Assembly: GCF_019801465.1 (NCBI RefSeq)
Contig: NZ_JAHVJA010000002.1
Coordinates: 558,001 to 622,000, forward strand
Reading direction: 5' to 3'
Origin: Leisingera daeponensis
GTDB lineage: Bacteria > Pseudomonadota > Alphaproteobacteria > Rhodobacterales > Rhodobacteraceae
Length of the DNA stretch: 64,000 nucleotides
Of this stretch, positions 37,301-44,102 are shown piece by piece. Each line of letters starts with the position of its first letter. Position 1 is the first letter of the stretch. The position numbers were made by a program, and so were the translations under genes. The notes under the pieces were generated by a model. The model searched no databases. It was not told the DNA's origin and saw only the letters and a program-made list of their open reading frames with translations.

Positions 37301-37607
37301 GAAACGCGCCCTGAAACACGACGTCCGGACCAGTAGTGAGCGCCGCGCGCGTGGTTTCAGCGTTTTCGCCAAGTTTGCCGCGCGCGATTTCCATGACCGT
37401 GCGCCCGCCCTTTTTGAGGCGAGCCAAATGCGCGGCCTCGTGGGCATCGCCCTGCTTTTGCAACAGTGCTGCGTCTTCGGTGTCGTCGCCCGGCTCCGGG
37501 CCCGTTCCCCGCATATGTGCCAGATCAAGGGTGGTCGCATGTGCGCAGCCTGTGAAGCGCATGAGATCCGTTGCGGACAGAAAGATGCGACCGTCGAGAT
37601 CCCTCAT
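34329..37607 (-). CDS. RecB-like nuclease / RNase H-like / SF1 helicase fusion
   Basis: A 1092-aa protein of the TM0106 RecB-like nuclease-helicase type. Residues ~1-225 are a PD-(D/E)xK nuclease with D112 (SDFL), D132 and K134 (ADTK). Fe-S cluster cysteines are C21, C211, C214 and C220, with an extra C208. Residues ~310-480 look like an RNase H-fold exonuclease (FYDIEGDPHYEGG, YHYAPYEITALKRL, YNRVDCISTEELRDWL). From ~720 lies a UPF1/Dna2-like SF1 helicase: GPPGTGKT, DEAGQ (~832), GDPRQLP, VDKFQGQE (~1014) and NVAFSRAK. ATG 37607 has a GGAG ribosome site. First gene of a minus-strand operon; the promoter must lie in 37608-37712, shared with the WYL regulator. Confidence 0.88.
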   Translation of the reverse strand: MRDLDGRIFLSATDLMRFTGCAHATTLDLAHMRGTGPEPGDDTEDAALLQKQGDAHEAAHLARLKKGGRTVMEIARGKLGENAETTRAALTTGPDVVFQGAFLSGNWGGWSDFLERVETPSALGPFSYEVADTKLKRRADPKHVLQLVLYSDLLAEIQGVVPEFAHVELGDGTRATLRLADYSSYARMARQRLEAFVADPQPTRPVPCADCGLCRWVEHCNSVWHAEDSLFNVANISRGQVKKLEAAGVNTLEALSTLDHPVRGMAENTQARLVTQARLQQARKTGEPDFELRALEPGKGFDLLPEPQTGDLFYDIEGDPHYEGGLEYLHGIWFDGQFQAFWAHDHDTEARALSDLLAFFRARISQYPTARIYHYAPYEITALKRLTTKYGIGEAFLDRLLRERRFVDLFAVVRGGLIGSEPNYSIKSMEAFYDRKRDGEVKTAGGSVVAYERWRKTQDQQILDEIEDYNRVDCISTEELRDWLVGIRPVGPWPKLAPDAGDKEVEEDADTQALRNLLATSGLPEARQDMLFNLGVFHNRELKPAQWAVFDSTAKDEDDLLDDLDALGGLEAAGPVEPVKRSFARRYTYPEQETKLRSGKKATVPVFDSPPTTVGIESMDRRARQITVKAGPGKADLLTEQLTLHPDWPIQTGVIASALRDVIDDQCGAGQYTAVDDLLSRAAPRLRSGPRGDLLGGADPVAGTIAVVNDMDGTVLPIQGPPGTGKTYVSARAILSLVRKGHRVGVASNSHEAIRNVLMGCLSALEDEDLPINLDLVHKVSSIEDGYPEGCPVHRTTDNAEAAKTGHVVGGTAWFFSRDENVQAFDWLFVDEAGQVGLANMAAMGRAARNIVLVGDPRQLPQVIQGAHPEPANLSCLDWMLGEHATVPADRGIFLPTSRRMHPDVCRFVSEQVYEGRLTSHPDTANQCVTGTALPEAGAFWVPVPHEGNAQIAQEEVDAIGKTVTDLLDGSWTEKDGSTRPMRDTDIIVVAPYNAQVNALRDALPLGVRVGTVDKFQGQEAPVCLVSMTASSAEETSRGMEFLFSLNRINVAFSRAKGLALVFGAPRLREAKCNSVEQMQLVNTLCALPLIK

Positions 37608-37712
37608 GGCTACTCCATTACCTTTGCAAATCAATCTCCAAGGGAATCACCTCGACAGACCGCAAGGTCATCAATACCGTTTGAGGGTGTCAATTTCTGG
37701 CATGGAGATCAA
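37608..37712. promoter_or_regulatory. Divergent promoter region between the helicase operon and the WYL regulator
   Basis: 105 nt separate the two divergent starts. GACC-GCAA-GGTC (37658-37669) is a small dyad near the middle and could be part of an operator. GGAG sites at both ends are the ribosome sites. Exact promoter boxes are not clear by eye. Confidence 0.45.
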
Positions 37713-38696
37713 ATGTCTTTTGCAAAAGCGCAGGATTTGCTTCGGCTTGCCCAGATGGCGGCGTCCCGCCGGGGAGGTGTCAGCCTTGAGGACATCTGCG
37801 CCGAGTTCGATGTGTCGCATCGCACCGCTCAACGGATGACCGAGGCTCTCGAAGCAACTTTCGTGAATGTTTCGACCACAGACGATGCCGAAAGGCGGCG
37901 TTACTGGCGGATGGACGCACCCTTGCCAGACCGACTGCAGCCCCGGCAGGAAACGGCGATCGAGGCGCTGGAAATTGCGGCACGTACCGCGCGCGACGAA
38001 GGGCGAATAAGGCACTCACGCGCTCTGGAGGATCTCCGCGACGGGCTGCTGGCGCGTTTGAATCCAAGGGATGCGCTTCGGTCGGAAGCCGATGCAGAAG
38101 CGGTGCTGGCTGGATTAGGCCAGGTCACGCGCCCAGGCCCTACCGTCACACTTAAGCCTGCAGTGACAGATGCTGTCATCGAAGCGCTGCGCGGTCCGTT
38201 CCGGCTGCGCGTCTGCTATGGCGCTCAGGGTGCTGCGCCGCGCGTGATCGAACCGCATGGCATGCTGCTGGGGCACCGCAGTTATCTCGTCGCACGCCAA
38301 CCCGCGCGTGGAGAAGACATCCTGAACTTCCGCATGGATCGGATTTATGAGGCGGAGGTTCTGAACGAGAGCTTTCAGCTGGCCTCGGGTTTCTCCCTAG
38401 AGACCTATGCCGCTCAGGCGTTTGGTGTCTATCAAGACCCTGAACAATATAGCGAAGTCGTGTGGCGCTTCTCGACGGAAGCCGCTGAGCGTGCCGCCGA
38501 ATTCCGTTTTCACCCGACCCAAGTTGTCGAGCCTCAGGACGATGGCAGCCTGATCGTCAGGTTCAAGGCGGCGGGCTGGCTGGAAATGGCATGGCACCTT
38601 TATCAATGGGGCGACAAGGTGGACGTGTTGGCGCCTGCGGGCTTGCGCGAATTGATTGCGGGCCACCAGAGGTCGGATTTCGACGCTCTGCCATGA
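37713..38696 (+). CDS. WYL-domain transcriptional regulator (YafY type)
   Basis: A 327-aa regulator. The N-terminal winged helix (RRGGVSLEDICAEFDVSHRT, then AQRMTEAL) is at about residues 17-50. A WYL domain follows with the signature altered to SYL at 190-192 in HGMLLGHRSYLVAR, then a WCX-like C-terminal extension. WYL regulators such as BrxR and CapW repress defence operons and respond to nucleic-acid or nucleotide signals. Its divergent position next to the nuclease-helicase operon fits that role. ATG 37713 has a GGAG ribosome site; the in-frame upstream ATG at 37428 lies antisense to the helicase gene. Confidence 0.85.
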   Translation: MSFAKAQDLLRLAQMAASRRGGVSLEDICAEFDVSHRTAQRMTEALEATFVNVSTTDDAERRRYWRMDAPLPDRLQPRQETAIEALEIAARTARDEGRIRHSRALEDLRDGLLARLNPRDALRSEADAEAVLAGLGQVTRPGPTVTLKPAVTDAVIEALRGPFRLRVCYGAQGAAPRVIEPHGMLLGHRSYLVARQPARGEDILNFRMDRIYEAEVLNESFQLASGFSLETYAAQAFGVYQDPEQYSEVVWRFSTEAAERAAEFRFHPTQVVEPQDDGSLIVRFKAAGWLEMAWHLYQWGDKVDVLAPAGLRELIAGHQRSDFDALP

Positions 38697-38718
38697 CGAT
38701 ATCGAACAGGAATGAGTT

Positions 38719-38892
38719 ATGAACAACGGTCTTGAGCATGCAGCCTTGAAAGCAAAACAACGCGCTATTCGCGAAGGCTTCCCCGAAACCATGGGACTGC
38801 GCGCCCATCGCGCCATCAGTTGGATCGGCCGTGCAGAAGCTTGCGGCGAGGACGATGATGCGCGTTTCATTTTCCTTTGGATCGCATTCAAA
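38719..38892 (+). pseudogene. 5' fragment of a HEPN-like gene, truncated by an IS
   Basis: The first ~58 codons read MNNGLEHAALKAKQRAIREG ... LRAHRAISWIGRAEACGEDD ... FIFLWIAF. This resembles the N-terminus of a conserved HEPN-type family in which IAFNAAY is followed ~150 residues later by an Rx4-6H catalytic motif. That motif is absent here. The reading frame runs on into IS sequence and stops at 38991. It starts 23 nt after the WYL gene and was probably co-transcribed with it. No continuation is seen beyond the IS. HEPN assignment is by recall of the family pattern. Confidence 0.55.
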
Positions 38893-39948
38893 GCGCCTTT
38901 GTTGCGCAAATCTGTTGATAGGCAGGCTTCCGCTTTCCCCGGGCGGACTTATCCTACGGGCTCTGTGACTGGTGTGCCCAGAGCGGTGTAGCGATTTTGC
39001 GCGGCGACGCGGATTTGGATTTCCGCAACTTGTCTGTCGAAGTCGCGTGCCGTGAGTAACTGCCCAAGAAGTGTCACACAGTTCACCTTGCTCTCAACAC
39101 GGCTTCTGCGGTGGTATCCGCTCCATCGCCGCCACAGGGCACGGCCCAGGTATCGCGACGCGTTGACCGCTTATTTTCGGGCGGTGGCCCCGGCGCTTGT
39201 GGGCTTCCAGGGTTTTGCGTTCTTGCGAGGCGGAATGACGGCGTCGGCACCACGGGCAGCAATCGCGTCGTGACATTTGCGCGTGCCATAAGCTCCGTTG
39301 GCGGTCACTGATCCGATGTCCTGATCAGACGGGATTTAGACGAGCAGTTCCGGCAGCATCGGCGCATCACCAACATTGCTGGTGGTGATCTCGACCGCCC
39401 GAACTTCTAGCGTTACTTCGTCGATCCGCATATGAATTTCTCGCCAAATCCGGCGTTTGGGGCCACCATGCTTGCGGGCGTTCCACTCCCCTTCACCCTC
39501 GGCCTTGATGCCGGTGTTATCGATAAGAAGATTCAGCGGGCCGGTTCCACCGCGATACGGCAGGCTCACGTTCAGTGTCTTCTGACGGCGGCAAACTGTG
39601 CTGAAATCGGGCACGACCCAATCCCGTCCAACGAGCCGCAGCAGACTTTCGACAAACCCGGTCGCCTGTCGCAGCGGCCTGCCGAACAACACCTACAAGG
39701 TCAGGCAGGTCTGAATCGCAGCGTCGCTGAATTACTGTTGTCGGCGCCGCTTGTCGCTCTGCGGTGGCACCCAGACCATCTCAGGATCAATTCAAACCGA
39801 AAGTGATCCGCGCTGCCTTAGTGCTGTGTTGTACGAAGGCCAGTTCCTAGTTTTGTACTACCTAGGGACCCAACTTCTTATGCTGTTTCAGCTATCATAC
39901 TGTATTCACGTAGTGAATTCCCAGCCGTCTTTTTGGCAACAAAGCCGC
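38893..39948. mobile_element. Decayed IS5-family insertion sequence
   Basis: The ends form imperfect inverted repeats: the left end at 38893-38908 (core CCTTTGTTGC) and the right end at 39933-39948 (GCAACAAAGCC). They match at 13 of 16 positions when one is reversed. Between them lies a full-length but inactivated IS5-type transposase on the minus strand. Length is about 1056 bp. The element interrupts the HEPN-like gene. No target duplication could be confirmed by eye. Confidence 0.75.
38949..39869 (-). pseudogene. IS5-family transposase pseudogene with six in-frame stops
   Basis: Read on the minus strand in one frame over 307 codons, the translation follows the IS5 transposase throughout: NWPSYNTALRQRGSL, DPEMVWVPP, PLRQATGFVESLLRLVG, LLIDNTGIKAEGEGEW, RKHGGPKRRIWREIHM, DIGSVTANGAYGTRKCHDAI, ALWRRWSGYHRRSRVE and RDFDRQVAEIQIRV. 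Premature stops lie at 39858-39860, 39792-39794, 39732-39734, 39693-39695, 39336-39338 and 39171-39173; the natural stop is at 38949-38951. The expected ATG reads GTC. No frameshift is needed. Decay is by substitution only. Confidence 0.85.
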
Positions 39949-40000
39949 TTCCGTCTACGCTCTCGTTGAAGCCGAACTGCAAATTTGTGAATCACCTTCA

Positions 40001-40894
40001 CTACCTGGACCGCCGAAACTTTTCGATGAGAACATCAGTAACTAAGCGCGCGGCCCGGCTGGTGGGACGCTGCTGGGTGGTCGTAAGTGCGACTGAACGA
40101 AGGAGTTGTGGGCTTTCTATGCGTGCAGAATGAAAAATACCTGAACGCAGTTCATCCTCGACTGCGGTTCGAGCGACCACCGAGAAGTACAGGCATTCCT
40201 GGATGATAGTCTTCTGCAGCTCGATGGCTTCAGCTTCCACCACTACATTGAGGGTGCTGCCGACTGATCTGGCCGCATCGCGCAAAAGCAATCTCAGTCC
40301 GTTGGGCTCAGGCGCGATCACCAACGGATACTCTGACAGCTGCTGCATGTTTACCACCTCGGGCAAACAGCGATGCCGCGCAGACCCGATGAGAAGTAGC
40401 TCGGAGCGAAACAGAACCGTTTCCCCCCCCTCGTCGGATCCCTTGTAAAAACCAAGCAGCCCGATATCGACACGGCCTTCGGACACCCAGCGATCTACCT
40501 GATCGCTGGATCCGACACGAAAGGACAGAAAAATCTCGGGCGCGTGATTTATCACATGTTTGGTGAGATCCGCTGCCACATGCTGGGCGACCGAGGGCAG
40601 CAAGCCGACGATTACCTTGCCTGATGGGTTGTCTGAAGCATTCCTTAGGTCGACCATCATCTGATCTGCCTCGAGCAGTAAGCGTTCTGCCCGTTCGAAT
40701 GCTACCTCGCCAACTTCGCTGGGTACTACCCCCCGACCGGTTCGCAGGAACAGCGGCGATCCGACAGCCTCTTCGAGTTCACGAACAATTCGGCTGATGC
40801 TCGGCTGTGCCATGCCCAGAGCAACCGCGGCTTTCGAGAAGCTGCCCAGTCGGCAGATTTCGGAAAAAACGCGCAAGGCGCGGAGATCATTCAT
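40001..40894 (-). CDS. LysR-type transcriptional regulator of the catabolic cluster
   Basis: A 297-aa LTTR. The N-terminal helix-turn-helix is MNDLRALRVFSEICRLGSFS and KAAVALGMAQPSISRIVREL, residues 1-60. The periplasmic-binding-like effector domain follows (GKVIVGLLPSVAQ, RVDIGLLGFY, YPLVIAPEP). It is divergent from the FAD oxidoreductase gene with an 81-nt spacer, the classic LTTR layout. It probably controls the 41-54 kb cluster in response to the substrate or an intermediate. The gene ends ~50 nt from the IS relic. Confidence 0.92.
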   Translation of the reverse strand: MNDLRALRVFSEICRLGSFSKAAVALGMAQPSISRIVRELEEAVGSPLFLRTGRGVVPSEVGEVAFERAERLLLEADQMMVDLRNASDNPSGKVIVGLLPSVAQHVAADLTKHVINHAPEIFLSFRVGSSDQVDRWVSEGRVDIGLLGFYKGSDEGGETVLFRSELLLIGSARHRCLPEVVNMQQLSEYPLVIAPEPNGLRLLLRDAARSVGSTLNVVVEAEAIELQKTIIQECLYFSVVARTAVEDELRSGIFHSARIESPQLLRSVALTTTQQRPTSRAARLVTDVLIEKFRRSR

Positions 40895-40902
40895 CCTTAG
40901 TC

Positions 40903-40917
40903 ATCCGAAATTTGGAT
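40903..40917. promoter_or_regulatory. Candidate LysR operator between the regulator and the FAD oxidoreductase
   Basis: ATCCGAAATTTGGAT is a near-palindrome. Its reverse complement, ATCCAAATTTCGGAT, matches ATCCAAATTCCGGAA at 44042-44056 at 13 of 15 positions. Both copies lie in intergenic DNA of the cluster, upstream of a start codon, which suggests one binding protein. The rest of 40895-40975 carries a GATACCT repeat (40915-40921 and 40946-40952). Confidence 0.5.
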
Positions 40918-40975
40918 ACCTGATATCTACTCTGACCGACTTTCTGATACCTTACCGGGCTTCTAACCTGACTGC

Positions 40976-42307
40976 ATGTCAAAAATTCACATAGATGAAA
41001 TCGTCCTACCTGCGCGCGAAGTTCCCGTTTGGCGTGAGGTGGATATTGTGGTCGTCGGCGGCGGGCTTGCGGGCGTCGGAGCGGCGATCGCTGCAGGCCG
41101 CGCAGGAGCACGCGTTCTGCTCGTCGAAGCCCAGGGATTTCTGGGCGGAACCATGACCGCGGTGACGGTCGGCTCCATTTGCGGCGAATACGTGCTTGAG
41201 AATGGGACACCCCGGCGCATCGTCGGCGGTCTGATCGAGGAACTGGTAAACAGGCTCATGGCACGTGGTGAAGCACGCGGTCCGGAGTGCTGGCTGCAAA
41301 CCGCGACGACGATCTACGACCCCTTTGCGATGCGCTGCGTGCTTGACGAAATGATACATGAAGCCGGTGTCGAGACCTTGATGCACACCCGCTGCATTGA
41401 CCTGGACCAGAAAGAGAACCGCATCACCGGCCTTGTCCTCGGCTTTCGATCCCAGCTTTTCGCGGTGCGCTGCCGACAGATTATCGACTGCACCGGCGAT
41501 GGCGAAGTCGCGGCGCTGGCCGGAGTTCCCTGGGAGTGCGATCTTGAGCACCTGCAGATGCCTTCGGCCATGTTCCGGTTCGGCGGGGTGGCCCCTGGCA
41601 CCCTCGACACGCTGGACCGCGCCGCGCTGCGCGCGCGGCTGGAGCTTGCGGTCGCCGAAGGAATGGATCTGCCCCGGACCGCTGGCGGTCTGTTCTCGCT
41701 GCGCGATGGGATGGTGCACGCCAATGTCACTCGGCTGGAACATGGAGCCCGCTCGCCCGATCCGCTGTCCGCCGAGGAGATGACGGCCACTGAGATCGAA
41801 GGGCGCCGTCAGGTCAAGCTGTACGAGTCCGCATTCCGCCGCTTCGTGCCTGGGTTCGAAAAGGCCTTCGTCGCCGACGCCGGCAGCCTGGCTGGGATTC
41901 GCGAAAGCCGCCGCATCTGCGGTCGGCACGTGCTGACCGCAGATGAAGTGCTGCGCGGTGCCAAGAGCGACACCGCCATCGCCTGTTCCGCCTGGCCGGT
42001 GGAGGATCACGGCGCCGATCGCAAGACCCGCTGGGTCTGGCTCGAGCCCGGCTCCTACTACCAGGTGCCGTTCGGCTGCCTGGTGCCGGAACGCGGCCCC
42101 GGCAACCTTCTGATCGCCGGGCGCTGCGTGTCGGCCGAGCATGATGCCCATGCCTCGCTACGGGTGGGCGCGACCTGCATGGCGATGGGCCAAGCGGCGG
42201 GCCTCGCCGCAGCGATTGCCATCGACGACGGCATCGCCGCGGTGGGCGCCATTGCGATCGACAAACTGCAGGCGCGGCTAACCGCTGACCAAGCTTTTTT
42301 GGGCTGA
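40976..42307 (+). CDS. FAD-dependent oxidoreductase (FAD_oxidored family)
   Basis: A 443-aa flavoprotein with an N-terminal Rossmann fold: VDIVVVGGGLAGVGAAIAAG at about residues 22-41 and the FAD-ribose glutamate E51. GGTMTAVTVGSICG and IIDCTGDGEVAALAGVPWE follow, and the C-terminal FAD contact is LLIAGRCVSAEHDAHASLRV. This is the PF12831-type pattern. The substrate is unknown; oxidation of a hydroxyl of the growth substrate is a reasonable guess. No signal peptide. First gene of the plus-strand cluster, with ilvD-like gene 3 nt downstream. Confidence 0.85.
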   Translation: MSKIHIDEIVLPAREVPVWREVDIVVVGGGLAGVGAAIAAGRAGARVLLVEAQGFLGGTMTAVTVGSICGEYVLENGTPRRIVGGLIEELVNRLMARGEARGPECWLQTATTIYDPFAMRCVLDEMIHEAGVETLMHTRCIDLDQKENRITGLVLGFRSQLFAVRCRQIIDCTGDGEVAALAGVPWECDLEHLQMPSAMFRFGGVAPGTLDTLDRAALRARLELAVAEGMDLPRTAGGLFSLRDGMVHANVTRLEHGARSPDPLSAEEMTATEIEGRRQVKLYESAFRRFVPGFEKAFVADAGSLAGIRESRRICGRHVLTADEVLRGAKSDTAIACSAWPVEDHGADRKTRWVWLEPGSYYQVPFGCLVPERGPGNLLIAGRCVSAEHDAHASLRVGATCMAMGQAAGLAAAIAIDDGIAAVGAIAIDKLQARLTADQAFLG

Positions 42308-42310
42308 GAC

Positions 42311-44020
42311 ATGACTGACACTACCAAAAAAACACTCCGCAGCAATTTCGACCCGGGCAGCACGCGCTGGGCCGTCAGGCGGGCGCAATGGCGCGCCCTA
42401 GGCATCCCTCCAGAGGACCTGGAAAAGCCTAAGGTGGCGATCGTCAACACCTCGTCGGAGCTGTCGATCTGCTTTGCACATCTCGACGGAATCGTAGCTG
42501 AGTTGAAGGCAGCGATCCGCGCCGCCGGCGGCGTGCCCTTCGAGATCAGGACCACTGCACCCTCGGATTTCGTCACCGGCGCTGCCCGCGGCGGGCGCTA
42601 CCTGATGCCGGCGCGGGAACTCGTCGCCCATGACATCGAGGTCAGCGTCGAGGGCGCGCAGCTCGACGGCATGATTTGCCTCGCCTCCTGCGATAAAACC
42701 GCACCGGCGCAGATGATGGCGATGGCACGTCTCGACATTCCGGCGCTGATCCTCGCCTGCGGCTACCAACGGAGCGGCCATATCGACGGCACGGCACTCG
42801 ACATCGAAGATGTCTTTGAAGGCGTCGGCGAATATCTGTCCGGCAAGATCACGCTGGCGACGCTGACCGCCATGACCGACCGCGCGATCACCGGGCCCGG
42901 CGTCTGTGCTGGCATGGGTACGGCCAACAGCATGCATATCATGGCCGAGGCGCTGGGCCTCGCCCTGCCAGGCACCACTCCCGTGGCGGCGGCCAGCGAG
43001 GCGCTGCGGCACAACACCCAGAGCGCCGGCCGCCGCATCGTCGAGATGATCGCAGAGGATTTGCGGCCCTCCTCCATCCTGAGCCGCGGCGCATTCCGTA
43101 ACGCGCTTGCGGTGTCATTGGCGGTCTCGGGATCGGTCAACGTATTGCGCCATCTGGCGGCGGTAGCGGCTGAGGCCGGGCTTGAACTCGACCTCTACGA
43201 GATGATCTCGGAGCTGGGCGAGCGCGTGCCGCAGCTGGCCGGGGTAAAGCCCTGCGGTCCGCATCGGATCGAAGACCTCGAGGCCGCCGGAGGCACCCGC
43301 GCGGTGATGCAGGCGCTGGCGCCCCTGCTAGACTTGAGTTGCCTGGGCGCGAGCGGGCAATGTCTGACAGACGAGATGCAGGCGGCCCCGAGCGCGCCGC
43401 CCCATCCAGCGCTGGGCAGCCTCGACAGCCCGTTCCGCCACGGCCCGTCGGTCATGGTCCTAAGGGGTACGCTTGCGCCTGAGGGCGCCATCCTGAAATC
43501 CGGGGACGGCAGCGCGCCCGAGCGGTTCTGCGGCCCGGCGCAGGTGTTCTCATCGCAGGAGGAGGCGCTCGACGCCCTAACTGGCAATGAGATCGCCCCC
43601 GGCTCCGTTGTCGTCCTGCGCGGGCTCGGCGCGCGCGGCGGGCCGGGCGTCGCTTCGGCCTCCTGGTTTGTCGCGGCGCTCAGCGGATCGGGCTTAGCCT
43701 CACAGGTCTGCGTGGTGACCGATGGCCAACTCTCGGGGTTGAACCACGGGCTGGTTGTCGGACAGGTCTGCCCGGAAGCCTCAGACCTCGGCCCCCTCGC
43801 CGCAGTGCGGGATGGCGATAGGATTTCGCTCGATCTCGGCGCACGGCGCATTGATCTCGATCTGGCGCCGGATGTGATCGCCCGGCGCATTTCCGAAGCG
43901 CCGAAGCTGCGCCAGGCAGAGCCCAAAGGGTGGCTCGCGCTCTATCAGCGCAATGTCGGCCCGCTGCCAAAGGGCGCGACCACCGGCGCCCCTATAAACT
44001 TCTCAGACTCATCCGAATAA
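42311..44020 (+). CDS. IlvD/Edd-family dehydratase
   Basis: A 569-aa Fe-S dehydratase. Cluster cysteines are C54 (SSELSICFAHLDG), C127 (CLASCDKTAPAQMM) and C199 (GPGVCAGMGTANSMH). The C-terminal swivel domain has VVLRGLGARGGPGVAS and VTDGQLSGLNHGLVVG. Family members dehydrate dihydroxy acids: branched-chain intermediates, gluconate 6-phosphate or sugar acids. Context favours an aldonic or other hydroxy acid rather than valine synthesis. It follows the oxidoreductase gene by 3 nt. Confidence 0.9.
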   Translation: MTDTTKKTLRSNFDPGSTRWAVRRAQWRALGIPPEDLEKPKVAIVNTSSELSICFAHLDGIVAELKAAIRAAGGVPFEIRTTAPSDFVTGAARGGRYLMPARELVAHDIEVSVEGAQLDGMICLASCDKTAPAQMMAMARLDIPALILACGYQRSGHIDGTALDIEDVFEGVGEYLSGKITLATLTAMTDRAITGPGVCAGMGTANSMHIMAEALGLALPGTTPVAAASEALRHNTQSAGRRIVEMIAEDLRPSSILSRGAFRNALAVSLAVSGSVNVLRHLAAVAAEAGLELDLYEMISELGERVPQLAGVKPCGPHRIEDLEAAGGTRAVMQALAPLLDLSCLGASGQCLTDEMQAAPSAPPHPALGSLDSPFRHGPSVMVLRGTLAPEGAILKSGDGSAPERFCGPAQVFSSQEEALDALTGNEIAPGSVVVLRGLGARGGPGVASASWFVAALSGSGLASQVCVVTDGQLSGLNHGLVVGQVCPEASDLGPLAAVRDGDRISLDLGARRIDLDLAPDVIARRISEAPKLRQAEPKGWLALYQRNVGPLPKGATTGAPINFSDSSE

Positions 44021-44034
44021 CGAATATCTCATAT

Positions 44035-44056
44035 TTCCGAAATCCAAATTCCGGAA
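44035..44056. promoter_or_regulatory. Second candidate LysR operator, upstream of the acyl-CoA synthetase gene
   Basis: An inverted repeat with arms TTCCG (44035-44039) and CGGAA (44052-44056) encloses ATCCAAATTCCGGAA, the near match to the site at 40903-40917. It lies in the 82-nt gap after the dehydratase gene, about 47 nt before the start at 44103. It may give the downstream CoA genes their own regulated promoter. Confidence 0.5.
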
Positions 44057-44102
44057 TTCAAGCAATGCTGTCACCTTGGGGATAGCAACAAGGGGAGGAA
44101 AC

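Noticed and set aside
39949-40000. Continuation of the HEPN-like gene after the IS
   Set aside because: The short stretch before the LysR stop shows no frame matching the expected HEPN sequence, so the 3' part seems lost.
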